In this document: positions 18,742 through 27,975 of the stretch, in pieces
Layout of the letters: the number at the start of each line of letters is the position of its first letter
Position numbering within the stretch: the first letter of the stretch is position 1
Source of the DNA: an uncultured Pelagibacteraceae bacterium
GTDB lineage: Bacteria > Pseudomonadota > Alphaproteobacteria > Pelagibacterales > Pelagibacteraceae
Assembly (NCBI GenBank): GCA_902517735.1
Contig: CABYDK010000004.1
Coordinates: 1 to 45,731, forward strand
Direction: 5' to 3'
DNA: 45,731 bases
Program-made: the position numbers and the translations under genes
Notes under the pieces: model-generated
Told to the model about the DNA's origin: nothing
The model's database searches: none
What the model saw: only the letters and a program-made list of their open reading frames with translations

Positions 18742-19332
18742 ATGGCTAGAAAAGGAAAAGTATCTCGAAAAACTAAAGAAACCAGCATTAGTGTTGAAGT
18801 CAATATTGATGGTAAAGGTAAATACCAAATTGACACTGGCATAGGTTTCTTGGATCACATGCTTGAGCAATTATCAAAACACTCTTTGATGGACCTAAAA
18901 GTCAAAGCTAAAGGAGATACTCATATAGATCTTCATCACACAACAGAAGATACAGGCATTGCTATTGGGGAGGCCTTAAAAAAAGCAGCTAAAAAATTTA
19001 TAGGTATTAAAAGATATGCACATGCGATGATACCAATGGATGAAACATTATCTCGAGTTGCAGTAGATGTTTCGAATAGACCTTATCTGATATGGAAAGT
19101 AAAACTAAAGGTAGAGAAACTTGGAGAGATGGATACTGAATTATTTAAAGAGTGGTTCCAGGCCTTTTCACAATCAGCTGGTATTACTTTACATATTGAA
19201 AATATTTATGGTGACAATAGTCATCATATTATTGAATCTTGTTATAAGGGCTTAGCAAGATCTTTAAGAGCTGCACTAGAGATGGATCCTAGAAATAAAA
19301 ATAGTATTCCATCCACTAAAGGCTCATTATAA
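18742..19332 (+). CDS. hisB: Imidazoleglycerol-phosphate dehydratase
   Basis: HisB dehydrates imidazole-glycerol phosphate to imidazole-acetol phosphate. The Mn-binding motifs HHTTED and [12 protein letters not shown], plus [14 protein letters not shown] and RAALEMDPR, are all visible. At 196 residues it is the monofunctional dehydratase and not the HisNB fusion. I use the ATG giving MARKGKVSR; the longer ORF in another frame from 18662 is a shadow. It is the first gene of the hisB-H-A-F-E run. Confidence 0.97.
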   Translation: MARKGKVSRKTKETSISVEVNIDGKGKYQIDTGIGFLDHMLEQLSKHSLMDLKVKAKGDTHIDLHHTTEDTGIAIGEALKKAAKKFIGIKRYAHAMIPMDETLSRVAVDVSNRPYLIWKVKLKVEKLGEMDTELFKEWFQAFSQSAGITLHIENIYGDNSHHIIESCYKGLARSLRAALEMDPRNKNSIPSTKGSL

Positions 19333-19337
19333 GCTTA

Positions 19338-19964
19338 ATGAACGTCACAATTGTTGATTATAATTCGGGCAATATAAGTTCGGTGATAAACTCTTTCAAG
19401 GAAGTTGCTGCAGATAAAGTAAACATAGAGGTAACTTCGGATTTAAATAAGATCAAATTAAGCGATAAAGTTGTTTTACCAGGACAGGGCTCATTCAAAA
19501 GTTGCGTAGATGCATTAAATAAAATTAATGGTCTTACAGATACTTTAAGTGAATTTGCAATAGATAATAAAAAACCACTTCTTGGAATTTGCGTTGGTTT
19601 ACAAATGTTTGCTGACATTGGCTATGAAGAAATTGAAACAAGAGGCTTAGGCTGGATTTCAGGCAAGGTTTCGAAAATTGATAATCAAAATGGAAAGTAT
19701 AAACTTCCTCATATAGGCTGGAACCAAATTAACATTATGAAGGATAGTAAAATTTTTAGAAATATAAAAAATAATTCTCACATGTATTTTGTACATAGCT
19801 ATGAATTTATTCCAGAAGATAAAAAAGTAATTTCTGCAACAACAAATTATTCATCAAACATTGTTTGTTCAGTTGAAAAAGAAAATATATTTGGAACCCA
19901 ATTCCACCCTGAAAAGAGTGATAAGATAGGATTAAAAATCATAGATAATTTTATAAATTTATAA
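19338..19964 (+). CDS. hisH: Imidazole glycerol phosphate synthase, glutaminase subunit HisH
   Basis: HisH hydrolyses glutamine and channels ammonia to HisF. The class I amidotransferase nucleophile is in LLGICVGLQMF (Cys85), the oxyanion region is VVLPGQGSF, and the catalytic His-Glu pair is in GTQFHPEKS. At 208 residues it is full length. It starts 5 bp after hisB and ends on the base before hisA. Confidence 0.97.
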   Translation: MNVTIVDYNSGNISSVINSFKEVAADKVNIEVTSDLNKIKLSDKVVLPGQGSFKSCVDALNKINGLTDTLSEFAIDNKKPLLGICVGLQMFADIGYEEIETRGLGWISGKVSKIDNQNGKYKLPHIGWNQINIMKDSKIFRNIKNNSHMYFVHSYEFIPEDKKVISATTNYSSNIVCSVEKENIFGTQFHPEKSDKIGLKIIDNFINL

Positions 19965-20681
19965 ATGAAAATATTTCCAGCAATAGATATTAAAGATAAA
20001 AAATGTGTGAGATTAGTAAAGGGAGATTTTGAAAATAAAACTGAATATGAAATGTCTCCAGCTGAACAAGCTCAAAAATATAAAGAGCATGGTTTTAAAA
20101 ATTTACATATTGTTGATTTAGATGGAGCTTTAACTGGTAAAACTATTAATTTAGATATTATTCAAGATATAGTTAGAAAGTTTGACTTTAAAGTCGAGAT
20201 AGGTGGTGGCATTAGAAATTTTGATAGTATTCAAAAATATATCGATGCTGGGGTTGAGAAAGTAATTTTAGGAAGTGCTGCTATTAAAGATAAAAGTTTT
20301 TTAAAAAAAGCATGCGAAAAATTTTCAAATAAAATTGCTCTAGGCTTAGATGCTAAAAATGGGTACTTATCAGTTTCTGGATGGAAAGAAAGCTCTAATC
20401 AATTGACTTTAGATTATTTAAAAGAAGTTAACGACTATGGTGCTAGTAGATTAATTTATACTGATATTAATCGGGATGGCATGAAACAAAGCCCAAATTT
20501 TGATGAAACAATTAAAGTTGCCAAGATATCAAATTGTCCTGTGATTATATCTGGCGGAGTTTCATCTATAGATGATATAAAAAAAGCAAAGAATTTAAAA
20601 AATGTTGAAGGTATTATAGTCGGTAAAGCTATTTATGATGGTGATATTAAATTAGAAGAACTTGTGAAAGAAAATGCTTAA
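19965..20681 (+). CDS. hisA: ProFAR isomerase HisA
   Basis: HisA is the (beta-alpha)8 barrel that isomerises ProFAR to PRFAR. The N-terminal [19 protein letters not shown] carries the catalytic Asp, and [14 protein letters not shown] and [13 protein letters not shown] are phosphate-binding and catalytic regions. The second half repeats the half-barrel pattern ([14 protein letters not shown]). At 238 residues it is normal. Its end overlaps hisF by 8 bp. Confidence 0.97.
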   Translation: MKIFPAIDIKDKKCVRLVKGDFENKTEYEMSPAEQAQKYKEHGFKNLHIVDLDGALTGKTINLDIIQDIVRKFDFKVEIGGGIRNFDSIQKYIDAGVEKVILGSAAIKDKSFLKKACEKFSNKIALGLDAKNGYLSVSGWKESSNQLTLDYLKEVNDYGASRLIYTDINRDGMKQSPNFDETIKVAKISNCPVIISGGVSSIDDIKKAKNLKNVEGIIVGKAIYDGDIKLEELVKENA

Positions 20682-21429
20682 AAATAGAATTATCCCATGC
20701 TTAGACGTAAAAAATGGCCGTGTCGTTAAAGGTATTAACTTTGTTGATCTAAAGGATGCTGGAGATCCTGTAGAGCAAGCAAAAATTTACAGTGATGGTG
20801 GGGCAGATGAAATTTGTTTTCTCGATATAACAGCATCTAATGAAAATCGAGACATAATTTACGATGTTGTAGAGAAGACTTCAAAAAAATGTTTTGTTCC
20901 TTTAACTGTAGGTGGAGGAATAAGAAATGTGGAAGATATCAATAAATTACTTAATTGTGGAGCCGATAAAGTTTCAATAAATACAGCAGCTGTAGAAAAT
21001 CCAAAAGTTGTTATTGACAGTTCAAAAAAATTTGGATCGCAATGTATTGTAGTCGCAATTGATGCAAAGAAAAATGGAGATAAATGGGAAATATTTACTC
21101 ATGGAGGAAGGAATAATAGTGGTATTAATGCTTTAGAGTATGCGAAGAAAATGGAAGAAAATGGTGCAGGAGAGTTATTAGTAACATCTATGGATAGAGA
21201 TGGAACTCAAGTTGGTTACGATATTGATTTAATGTCTAAAATTTCATCTGAAGTAAATATTCCTGTAATTGCATCAGGAGGTGTGGGTAATTTAGATCAC
21301 TTAGTTGACGGAATTAAATTGGGAAAAGCTAGTGCGGTTCTTGCAGCTTCTATATTTCATTATGGAAAATATTCAGTTAAACAAGCCAAGGATTATTTGG
21401 ACTCAAAAGGAATACCTGTTAGAATTTAA
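20674..21429 (+). CDS. hisF: Imidazole glycerol phosphate synthase, cyclase subunit HisF
   Basis: HisF uses ammonia from HisH to make IGP and AICAR from PRFAR. The start [18 protein letters not shown] carries the first catalytic Asp, and [16 protein letters not shown] carries the second. [10 protein letters not shown] and [11 protein letters not shown] are phosphate-binding loops. At 251 residues it is standard. AICAR released here feeds into PurH, also in this window at 28306-29841. It overlaps hisA by 8 bp, and hisE begins one base after its stop. Confidence 0.98.
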   Translation: MLKNRIIPCLDVKNGRVVKGINFVDLKDAGDPVEQAKIYSDGGADEICFLDITASNENRDIIYDVVEKTSKKCFVPLTVGGGIRNVEDINKLLNCGADKVSINTAAVENPKVVIDSSKKFGSQCIVVAIDAKKNGDKWEIFTHGGRNNSGINALEYAKKMEENGAGELLVTSMDRDGTQVGYDIDLMSKISSEVNIPVIASGGVGNLDHLVDGIKLGKASAVLAASIFHYGKYSVKQAKDYLDSKGIPVRI

Positions 21430-21430
21430 T

Positions 21431-21703
21431 ATGTTAAATTCTTTAGAAAATTTGTTTAATCTTGCTAGAGAAAGAAAAAAAACTCCTGTAGACGGATCTT
21501 ATACAAACAAATTATTAAGTAATAAATCTTTAAGTAAAGAAAAAGTCTTAGAAGAAATTAGCGAACTTATTGAAGCAGTCGAAAAAAATTCAAATAAAAT
21601 TCATGAAGCAGCTGATGTTTTTTATCATTTAATAATGTATTTAGAGGCAAATGATATAAAAATTGAAGAGGTAATGAAAGAATTAGATAAAAGAAAAAAA
21701 TGA
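21431..21703 (+). CDS. hisE: Phosphoribosyl-ATP pyrophosphatase
   Basis: HisE removes pyrophosphate from phosphoribosyl-ATP, the second step of histidine synthesis. The supplied ORF (21305-21703) begins inside hisF. The true start is the ATG at 21431, giving a 90-residue protein opening MLNSLENLFNLARERK, the usual HisE length. The MazG-like helical motif LEEISELIEAVEKN and EAADVFYHLIMYLEAN provide the acidic metal site. It overlaps the HIT gene by 4 bp. There is no HisI domain, so cyclohydrolase must be elsewhere. Confidence 0.94.
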   Translation: MLNSLENLFNLARERKKTPVDGSYTNKLLSNKSLSKEKVLEEISELIEAVEKNSNKIHEAADVFYHLIMYLEANDIKIEEVMKELDKRKK

Positions 21704-22065
21704 GTTATGATGATAATAATATTTTTGCTAAAATTTTAAGAGGAGAAATTCCTTGTAAAAAAATTTATGAAGATGATTTCGTTTTATCATTTCATGATAT
21801 AAATCCTCAAAAAAAAATTCATGCATTAGTTATACCAAAAGGAAGATTTATTGATTTAGACGATTTTAGTGCAAATGCATCATCAGAAGAAATGGTAGGG
21901 TTATTAAAGGGAATTAATACTGTTGCTAAAAAACTAAATATTTCTGCCGATACAGGTAAAGGATATAGGGCTTTAGCAAATATTAGCGAACACGGAGGCC
22001 AAGAAGTACCTCATTTACACTTTCATTTATTTGGAGGTGAAATAGTTGGTAAGATGGTTGAGTGA
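21700..22065 (+). CDS. HIT-family (Hint-like) nucleotide-binding protein
   Basis: The 121-residue protein belongs to the histidine triad superfamily, whose Hint branch hydrolyses purine nucleotide phosphoramidates. The triad HLHFHLFGG is near the C-terminus, and IFAKILRGEIPCKKIYED with FHDINPQKKIHALVIPK are Hint hallmarks. It follows hisE with a 4-bp overlap, a common alphaproteobacterial arrangement, and overlaps the GNAT gene by 4 bp. The physiological substrate is unknown. Confidence 0.92.
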   Translation: MSYDDNNIFAKILRGEIPCKKIYEDDFVLSFHDINPQKKIHALVIPKGRFIDLDDFSANASSEEMVGLLKGINTVAKKLNISADTGKGYRALANISEHGGQEVPHLHFHLFGGEIVGKMVE

Positions 22066-22568
22066 AAGAGTATATTGAAAGAAATTATTTGGAAATAAAG
22101 TCTTTAGGTGCTTTAGTTGAAAGCTCGCCTCCTAACACAGAGAGTTTTTTTAAAATTACAAAGGTTAATGATTTTCAAATTAACAAATTTTTTTATAAAA
22201 ATATTGGCAAAAAACACAGATGGACAGATCGCCTTATTTGGTCAGATAAAGATTGGATTAACTATTCCTCTAACCCTAAAATAGAAACATACGTACTAGA
22301 GGTCAAAGAAGATCCCGCAGGTTACTTTGAATTAATTATTCACTCAGATCTTCAAGAAATTGAAATTGCATATTTTGGTTTATTAGAGAATTATCATAAA
22401 AAAAAATTAGGGGGCTATTTACTTTCAATTGCGATTAAAAAATCTTTAAAAAAAAGAGGTATTAAAAGAGTTTGGGTTCACACATGCACATTAGATCATG
22501 AGAATGCTTTAAAAAATTATTTAGCAAGAGGTATGACGATATATAAAAATGAAACAATTAAAATTTAG
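22062..22568 (+). CDS. GNAT-family N-acetyltransferase
   Basis: The 168-residue protein has the GNAT fold pattern: motif A region EIAYFGLLENYHKKKLGGYLLSIAIKKSL (acetyl-CoA pyrophosphate loop) and the C-terminal HENALKNYLARGMTIYKNE typical of the last beta-alpha unit. The start is GTG, overlapping the HIT stop (GTGA). The acceptor is not predictable. It ends 4 bp inside the end of the convergent lolA. Confidence 0.86.
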   Translation: MKEYIERNYLEIKSLGALVESSPPNTESFFKITKVNDFQINKFFYKNIGKKHRWTDRLIWSDKDWINYSSNPKIETYVLEVKEDPAGYFELIIHSDLQEIEIAYFGLLENYHKKKLGGYLLSIAIKKSLKKRGIKRVWVHTCTLDHENALKNYLARGMTIYKNETIKI

Positions 22569-23116
22569 TTAAGCGGAGGAAGTTTAAAAATATTTTTTTT
22601 TAGTATTTGGTTTTTTTTTAAAGATGTAAGATAAGTTATGTTTAAGTTTTGATAAATATCTAGTGTTTGCCATCCAATTAGATCATAATTCTTTTTATTG
22701 AAAAAAATATTTATTTCATTTTTATCTTTAAGAATTGTGAAATTTATAAATTTTTCATCAATTATTCTTTCTTGCAATTTTTTAATTTCATTTATCAAAA
22801 AATTTTTATCAAGAATATAATTAAATGGTGTTCCTTTTATCCCGTATCGATAATAAATTCCGTTGTCATTTTTAATTACTATCGATTTTCCATTAGAAAC
22901 CAAAATTTTATTATTTTTAATATTATACTTACAAAAAATTTTTTTTGGGTATTCAATAACACAATTACCTCTTTCGGTTTTACCATTAATATTTTGTTCA
23001 AAATTAAAAGTTAAATTGTTTGTATTTTTTAGATTATTTATAATATTTTCTTTAATTGAACTTAATGCAACATTGTTAATATTGATTACAATAAAAAATA
23101 ATATAATTCTTTTCAT
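22565..23116 (-). CDS. lolA: Outer-membrane lipoprotein carrier protein LolA-like
   Basis: LolA carries lipoproteins through the periplasm to the outer membrane. The protein is 183 residues with an N-terminal hydrophobic signal segment (MKRIILFFIVININNVALS). It shows the LolA-fold pattern LTFNFEQNINGKTERGNCVIEYPKKIFCKY and the NGKSIVI strand. The sequence is divergent and A+T-driven. The position, directly after ftsK with a shared base (TAATG), is the usual alphaproteobacterial place for lolA and raises confidence. Confidence 0.82.
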   Translation of the reverse strand: MKRIILFFIVININNVALSSIKENIINNLKNTNNLTFNFEQNINGKTERGNCVIEYPKKIFCKYNIKNNKILVSNGKSIVIKNDNGIYYRYGIKGTPFNYILDKNFLINEIKKLQERIIDEKFINFTILKDKNEINIFFNKKNYDLIGWQTLDIYQNLNITYLTSLKKNQILKKNIFKLPPLN

Positions 23117-25206
23117 TAAAGAACATCTCTTTTACCAACATGATTTGCTTTACTCACAACGCCTTCATTTTCCATCATATCTATAATTCTAGCTGCTCTA
23201 TTATAACCAATTTGTAATTTTCTTTGTAGAAAGGATGTAGATGCTTTACCTTCAGATTTTATTATTTCTAAGGCAGTTTGATATAGTTCATCTTTATCTC
23301 CACTGTTTTTAGATCCTTCTCCAATTTCTTTTTCGTCAGCAAAATTTAATATTTCATCAACATAGTCTGGTTCTGCTTGAGATCTTAAAAAATTATTGAT
23401 TTTTTCAATTTCGTTGTCCGATACAAAAGGCGCATGTATTCTCAAAACCTTATTTGCAGATGACATAAATAGCATATCTCCTTTACCAAGAAGTTGTTCA
23501 GCTCCTTGTTCGCCTAATATTGTTCTACTGTCTATTTTTGAGCTTACCTGAAATGAAATCCTTGTAGGAAAATTAGCTTTAATTGTGCCCGTAATAACAT
23601 CAACACTTGGTCTTTGGGTAGCCATTATTATATGAATTCCCGCTGCCCTAGCCATTTGGGATAATTTTTGAATATAATTTTCAATTTCTTTACCAGCCAC
23701 AAGCATTAAATCTGACATTTCATCAACTACTACAACTATATAAGGCATTGGTAATTTGTGTTTTGAGTTATAACCATCAATGTTTCGAACACCTTCTTTT
23801 GTCATCAATCTATATCTACTCTCCATTTCTTTGACTACCCAACCAAGAACTGATGCAGCTTTTTTAGCCTCGGTAATTACCGGACATAATAAATGTGGAA
23901 TACCTTCGTAAGTAGAGAGTTCTAACATTTTAGGGTCTATTAAAATAAATTTACATTTTTCAGGGCTGTGTCTGAAAAGAAGAGACAAAATAATTGTATT
24001 AATACAAACTGATTTCCCTGACCCCGTAGTTCCAGCTATCAACAAGTGAGGCATTGAGGATAAATCACCTACCACAGGCGAACCAGAAATATTTTTTCCT
24101 AATGCAATAGGTAATTTAAAATCTTTTTTTCTAAAATCATTATTTTCTAAAATCTCACTTAAATAAACATTTTCTCTAGATGAGTTTGGTAATTCGATAC
24201 CAACTGTATTACTTCCAGGAATAGTAGCAATTCTAGCAGACTCAGAACTTGTATTTCTTGCTATATCATCAGATAGATTAATAATTTTTGATACTTTTAC
24301 GCCAGCAGCTGGTTCAAATTCATTTAATGTAACTACTGGTCCATGGCTTATTTTTTTTATATTTCCACTTACACCAAAATCTAATAATATTTTCTCAAGA
24401 AATTCAGGATCACTGATTTCTTCCTTATTAGAATTTTCTTTTTCTTTTTTAGTTGGTATTTTTAATAATTCTAAAGTTGGAAGTTGAAATTTAATCTTTT
24501 CATTTTCTTTAATTTTGTCAGCTTTAATAAAAGGAAGGTCTTCTTGAATCAAATTCTTTATTTCATCTTGAGGAATATATTCACTTATAATTTCTTTTTT
24601 ATCTGTATAAGACTTGTTATTATTTATATTGATATAATTTATAATTTTTTTTAAAAAAATCCAAAATTTTTTAGGACTAAAATTGATGCTAATTAAAAAT
24701 AAACATATAATTAGACTTATTGAAAAATAGAATGAAATTGTAGTTTGTAAATTAATTAAATTACCAAGGAAAGTTTGATTAAGATACTGACCTACAAAAC
24801 CTCCATTCCCGTTAATATACAAAGTAAAATTATTTTGATAAAAATAATCAAAAAATATAGTTCCAACGAGAGAATAAAGAATTGCATAAAATACATTTTC
24901 AATCATTAAGAATAAATCTTTAGTTCTAAAAATATTAATTCCAGTAAAAATAAAAGTTAAAGGTATTAGATAAGAAGAAATACCAATCGATTGAAAAAAA
25001 AGATCTGAAACAAAACTTCCTTGGAAACCCAATATATTATGTATTTCAGTATTTTCTGGAAATATAAAATTAGGATCATTTGGAGAATATGAGATTAGTG
25101 CCACTAGTAGCAGAAGACCAATTATTGTTACACATGCTCCTATGATTTCAATCACTCGATTAATTGAAAATTGTAGTGCTGAATTAGCTATTTTTTTAAT
25201 ATTCAT
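23116..25206 (-). CDS. ftsK: DNA translocase FtsK
   Basis: FtsK anchors at the division septum and pumps DNA to resolve chromosome termini. Four N-terminal membrane helices lie within about residues 20-185. A short linker follows, then the alpha and beta motor domains with Walker A AGTTGSGKSVC (near residue 395) and Walker B YIVVVVDEMSDLM. The C-terminal gamma winged-helix domain ends in ARIIDMMENEGVVSKANHVGKRDVL and would read KOPS sites. At 696 residues it is a short-linker FtsK. It precedes lolA. Confidence 0.97.
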   Translation of the reverse strand: MNIKKIANSALQFSINRVIEIIGACVTIIGLLLLVALISYSPNDPNFIFPENTEIHNILGFQGSFVSDLFFQSIGISSYLIPLTFIFTGINIFRTKDLFLMIENVFYAILYSLVGTIFFDYFYQNNFTLYINGNGGFVGQYLNQTFLGNLINLQTTISFYFSISLIICLFLISINFSPKKFWIFLKKIINYININNNKSYTDKKEIISEYIPQDEIKNLIQEDLPFIKADKIKENEKIKFQLPTLELLKIPTKKEKENSNKEEISDPEFLEKILLDFGVSGNIKKISHGPVVTLNEFEPAAGVKVSKIINLSDDIARNTSSESARIATIPGSNTVGIELPNSSRENVYLSEILENNDFRKKDFKLPIALGKNISGSPVVGDLSSMPHLLIAGTTGSGKSVCINTIILSLLFRHSPEKCKFILIDPKMLELSTYEGIPHLLCPVITEAKKAASVLGWVVKEMESRYRLMTKEGVRNIDGYNSKHKLPMPYIVVVVDEMSDLMLVAGKEIENYIQKLSQMARAAGIHIIMATQRPSVDVITGTIKANFPTRISFQVSSKIDSRTILGEQGAEQLLGKGDMLFMSSANKVLRIHAPFVSDNEIEKINNFLRSQAEPDYVDEILNFADEKEIGEGSKNSGDKDELYQTALEIIKSEGKASTSFLQRKLQIGYNRAARIIDMMENEGVVSKANHVGKRDVL

Positions 25207-25267
25207 TTTAATGAATCAAATTTAACACTTTGTATCATCTAATTTTTGTTGTTAAAATTAATTTGTT

Positions 25268-26350
25268 ATGAAAGTTTGTATAATTGGTGATGGACTTGTA
25301 AGTCTAACATTAGCTAAAGTGTTAATTCAAAAAGAATTATCAGTTGATATCTTATCAAATAAAAAAAATACCAAATATGATAATTCAAGAACGTTAAGTA
25401 TTTCAAAATCTAACGTTGATTTTTTTAACAATGAAATAATAGATATTCAAAATATTATATGGGAAATAAATAAAATTAAAATTTTTACAGAAAAGAATAT
25501 CAATAAAGAAATATTAAAATTTAATAATCATAATAAACAAATTTTTTCAATTATTAAGAATTATCAATTACAAAAATTATTAATCAGAAGCTTGAAAAAT
25601 AATAAATTTATAAAATTTAAAACTAATTCGGGCAATTTTGATATTTTAAAAAAGAAATATTGTTTAATAATCGATTGTGATCCAAATCATCAAATTACAA
25701 GAAAATTTTTTTATAACAAGGTAGAGAAAAATTATAATAGTTATGCATATACTACAGTTATTTATCATAAAAAAATCATTGATAATAAAACCGCATTTCA
25801 GAATTTTACTAATAATGGTCCAATTGCTTTTTTACCAATTTCTGAAACCAAAACATCAGTGGTTTATTCTTTTAAAACTAAAAATACTAATCATAATTTT
25901 GATCTAAATAATTTGATTAAAAAATATAATCCTATTTATTCAATAAAAAAAATTAATAGTTATAGTTATTTTGAATTAAAGTCTTCTAATGTAAGAAAAT
26001 ATTATAATGAGAATATTTTAGCATTTGGAGATTTACTTCATAAAATACACCCATTAGCTGGACAAGGATTTAATATGTCGTTAAGGGATATTAAATTATT
26101 ATCAAATTTAATTGATAATAAAATTAATTTAGGTCTTAATTTAGATTCTTCATTATGCCAGGAATTCCAAAAAGTTTCACAGGATAAGAATTATTTATTT
26201 TTAACTAGCATTGATTGGATTTATGAATTTTTTAATTTTGAGAGAAGAATTAACTCAGATATATTAAGTAAATCTATTAATGTAATAGGCAATAATAAAA
26301 TTGTTAATTCTCTTTTTAAAAAATTTGCAGATTATGGTATTAGAATTTAG
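25268..26350 (+). CDS. UbiH/UbiF-like FAD-dependent monooxygenase
   Basis: This 360-residue protein resembles aromatic-ring hydroxylases of ubiquinone synthesis. The N-terminal dinucleotide fold is CIIGDGLVSLTLAKVL. The second FAD motif is unusually clear: ILAFGDLLHKIHPLAGQGFNMSLRDIKLLSNLI. The middle region is lysine/asparagine-rich and diverged, and the usual DG motif is seen only as IIDCDPN. It is divergent to ftsK and ends 2 bp from the convergent Lon-N-like gene. Which ring position it hydroxylates cannot be assigned. Confidence 0.85.
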   Translation: MKVCIIGDGLVSLTLAKVLIQKELSVDILSNKKNTKYDNSRTLSISKSNVDFFNNEIIDIQNIIWEINKIKIFTEKNINKEILKFNNHNKQIFSIIKNYQLQKLLIRSLKNNKFIKFKTNSGNFDILKKKYCLIIDCDPNHQITRKFFYNKVEKNYNSYAYTTVIYHKKIIDNKTAFQNFTNNGPIAFLPISETKTSVVYSFKTKNTNHNFDLNNLIKKYNPIYSIKKINSYSYFELKSSNVRKYYNENILAFGDLLHKIHPLAGQGFNMSLRDIKLLSNLIDNKINLGLNLDSSLCQEFQKVSQDKNYLFLTSIDWIYEFFNFERRINSDILSKSINVIGNNKIVNSLFKKFADYGIRI

Positions 26351-26352
26351 AA

Positions 26353-27000
26353 TTATTGTAGAGTAGTGTTGTGATACTCATCAAAAATATATGTAGATAA
26401 GATTTCTGCTATTTTATTTTTTCTTAAATCTAAACTTACTGCTTCTAATAGAATTTGTTTTTCTTCTAAACTAAATGGAGAAGCCATTGCTAAAGCGTTA
26501 ATAGTTTCATCTAAACTTTGTTTTTCGAGAGCTTTCCAATTTATTATAAAACCTCTTTTTTCAAACAATGATTTTAAGTCTTTAAAAATTAATTCTAAAT
26601 CTGAGAATTTTAAATTTTCTTTTTTTTCGACAAGATCATTTAAATAAGTACTGCAATCTATCTCGCATTTTCTATAAAGTTTGTCGGTTTTAACTTCTTT
26701 TAAAATTTTAAATCTTATAATTCCTTTCAAATCAATTAAATATCTTTTGTCGTCTGTTTCTCTAAAACTAGTTATTTTACCTAAACACCCAGTTTCATAA
26801 AGTTCTGGTGAAATTTCACCTGGATCTTTTGAGTTTTTTGGCTGTATCATTCCAATATATTTATTAGTCTTCATACAGTCATTGATCATGTCAATATAAC
26901 GAGGTTCAAAAATATTAAGAGGCACCGTAGTTTTTGGGAATATAATAAAGTTACTTAATGGAAATACAGGAATAATATTTGGTAATTCGTCATTTTTCAT
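26353..27000 (-). CDS. Lon N-terminal (PUA-like) substrate-binding domain protein
   Basis: The 215-residue protein contains only the Lon substrate-recognition domain: PVFPLSNFIIFPKTTVPLNIFEPRYIDMINDCM, GCLGKITSFRETDDKRYLIDLKGIIRFKI, followed by a helical end (KQILLEAVSLDLRKNKIAEIL). No ATPase or protease domain follows. Such stand-alone LON-domain proteins are common in alphaproteobacteria but poorly characterised; a role in substrate recognition or protein turnover is only inferred. Its start faces the tRNA-Gly promoter. Confidence 0.9.
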   Translation of the reverse strand: MKNDELPNIIPVFPLSNFIIFPKTTVPLNIFEPRYIDMINDCMKTNKYIGMIQPKNSKDPGEISPELYETGCLGKITSFRETDDKRYLIDLKGIIRFKILKEVKTDKLYRKCEIDCSTYLNDLVEKKENLKFSDLELIFKDLKSLFEKRGFIINWKALEKQSLDETINALAMASPFSLEEKQILLEAVSLDLRKNKIAEILSTYIFDEYHNTTLQ

Positions 27001-27028
27001 AAAAAAAATATATCATATTTAATATTGC

Positions 27029-27057
27029 TTGAATTAAAAAAAATCACTAACTATAGT
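27029..27057 (+). promoter_or_regulatory. Sigma-70 promoter for tRNA-Gly
   Basis: TTGAAT at 27029-27034 and TATAGT at 27052-27057 are separated by exactly 17 bp. Each matches its E. coli-type consensus at five of six positions. Transcription would begin near 27064, four bases before the tRNA. This is the best-formed promoter in the window. Confidence 0.8.
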
Positions 27058-27067
27058 GTTTTTAGAC

Positions 27068-27142
27068 GCGGGTATAGCTCAGTGGTAGAGCGTCTCGTTG
27101 CCAACGAGAAGGTCGAGGGTTCGACCCCCTTTGCCCGCTCCA
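27068..27142 (+). tRNA. tRNA-Gly (GCC anticodon)
   Basis: The cloverleaf can be folded by eye. The acceptor stem is GCGGGTA with TGCCCGC (one G-U pair), followed by a D-arm with AGCTCAGTGGTAGAGC. The anticodon stem TCTCG/CGAGA has loop TTGCCAA, giving anticodon GCC. The T-arm has loop TTCGACC and ends in a G-U pair. The discriminator is T and CCA is encoded (27140-27142). Only 8 nt separate the CCA from the start of the next gene. Confidence 0.97.
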
Positions 27143-27150
27143 ACCTCAAA

Positions 27151-27975
27151 ATGAAAAAAATAATTTATGATCTTGGCTCTAACAATGGAGATAACATTCG
27201 CTATTATCTGATGAAATCAGATCTTGTTATAGCAGTTGAAGCAAATCCAAAACTTTGTAATCAAATAACAAATAAATTTAATAAAGAAATTTCAGAAGGA
27301 AGATTAGTTGTTGAAAATTTTATAATTACAACAGATGAAAATAATGTCGATAAAGATTTTTATATTCATAAGAATGCAGATGTTTTAAGTCAGTTTCCAA
27401 AACCTAAAATAGAATTTATGAATCATTTTATAAAAACTAGACTTCCATCTAAAAATATTATTGAAATAATAAATAAATATGGGAATCCATATTATATAAA
27501 AATAGATATAGAAAATTATGATTATGAAATACTTTCTGAAATTTTTAAAAATAATATCTTTCCAAAATATTTTTCTGTGGAGTGTTATAATGAAAAAATT
27601 TTTAAAAAAATAATTAATAATGAAAAATATAATTCATTTAAATTAGTTTGTGGATCAAATGTGCATTTAAAATATAGAAATAGAATATTTTCTTCAACAA
27701 ATAATGAAAATGAATATTCTTTTCCTGCACATTCTGCTGGCCCTTTTGGAAATGATATAGATGGTAAGTGGTTAAAAAAAAAAAACTTTAAATTTTTATA
27801 TTCTTTAAGAAATACAACTTGGATAGATATACATTGTTCAAGAGAAGACAAGTCATCAAAATACTATTTGCCGTTAGATTTAGTTTTTTTTTTCAAACTG
27901 AAATTTTTTAAAAAATTTTTTGTATTATTTTTACTAATAATAGTTATTATAATGTTTTTTCAGATTAATTTATGA
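27151..27975 (+). CDS. FkbM-family SAM-dependent methyltransferase with C-terminal membrane anchor
   Basis: The ORF track starts this frame at 27025, inside the tRNA promoter, so that start is wrong. The first sensible start is the ATG at 27151, giving 274 residues. The SAM motif IIYDLGSNNGDNIRYYL opens the protein, followed by IAVEANPKLC and PYYIKIDIENYDYEIL, typical of FkbM proteins that O-methylate sugars or other metabolites. The last about 25 residues (FFVLFLLIIVIIMFFQINL) form a membrane helix. There is no Shine-Dalgarno sequence, and the leader lies within the tRNA transcript. The stop overlaps phhB by 4 bp. The substrate is unknown. Confidence 0.87.
   Translation: MKKIIYDLGSNNGDNIRYYLMKSDLVIAVEANPKLCNQITNKFNKEISEGRLVVENFIITTDENNVDKDFYIHKNADVLSQFPKPKIEFMNHFIKTRLPSKNIIEIINKYGNPYYIKIDIENYDYEILSEIFKNNIFPKYFSVECYNEKIFKKIINNEKYNSFKLVCGSNVHLKYRNRIFSSTNNENEYSFPAHSAGPFGNDIDGKWLKKKNFKFLYSLRNTTWIDIHCSREDKSSKYYLPLDLVFFFKLKFFKKFFVLFLLIIVIIMFFQINL

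Noticed and set aside
18662-18844. 60-aa plus-strand ORF upstream of hisB, and the 71-aa minus-strand ORF at 18655-18870
   Set aside because: Both overlap the hisB start in other frames, have no recognisable motif and look like shadows.
21305-21430. N-terminal extension of the 132-aa ORF preceding HisE
   Set aside because: It lies within the hisF coding region in another frame. The 90-aa version from 21431 matches HisE length and start.
22772-23186. Two plus-strand ORFs (80 and 107 aa) opposite lolA
   Set aside because: They are antisense shadows of an A/T-rich gene, rich in Phe/Ile, with no start context.
27025-27150. N-terminal 42 residues of the 316-aa ORF in the track
   Set aside because: This part is a translation of the promoter and tRNA-Gly gene. 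The methyltransferase fold begins at the ATG at 27151.
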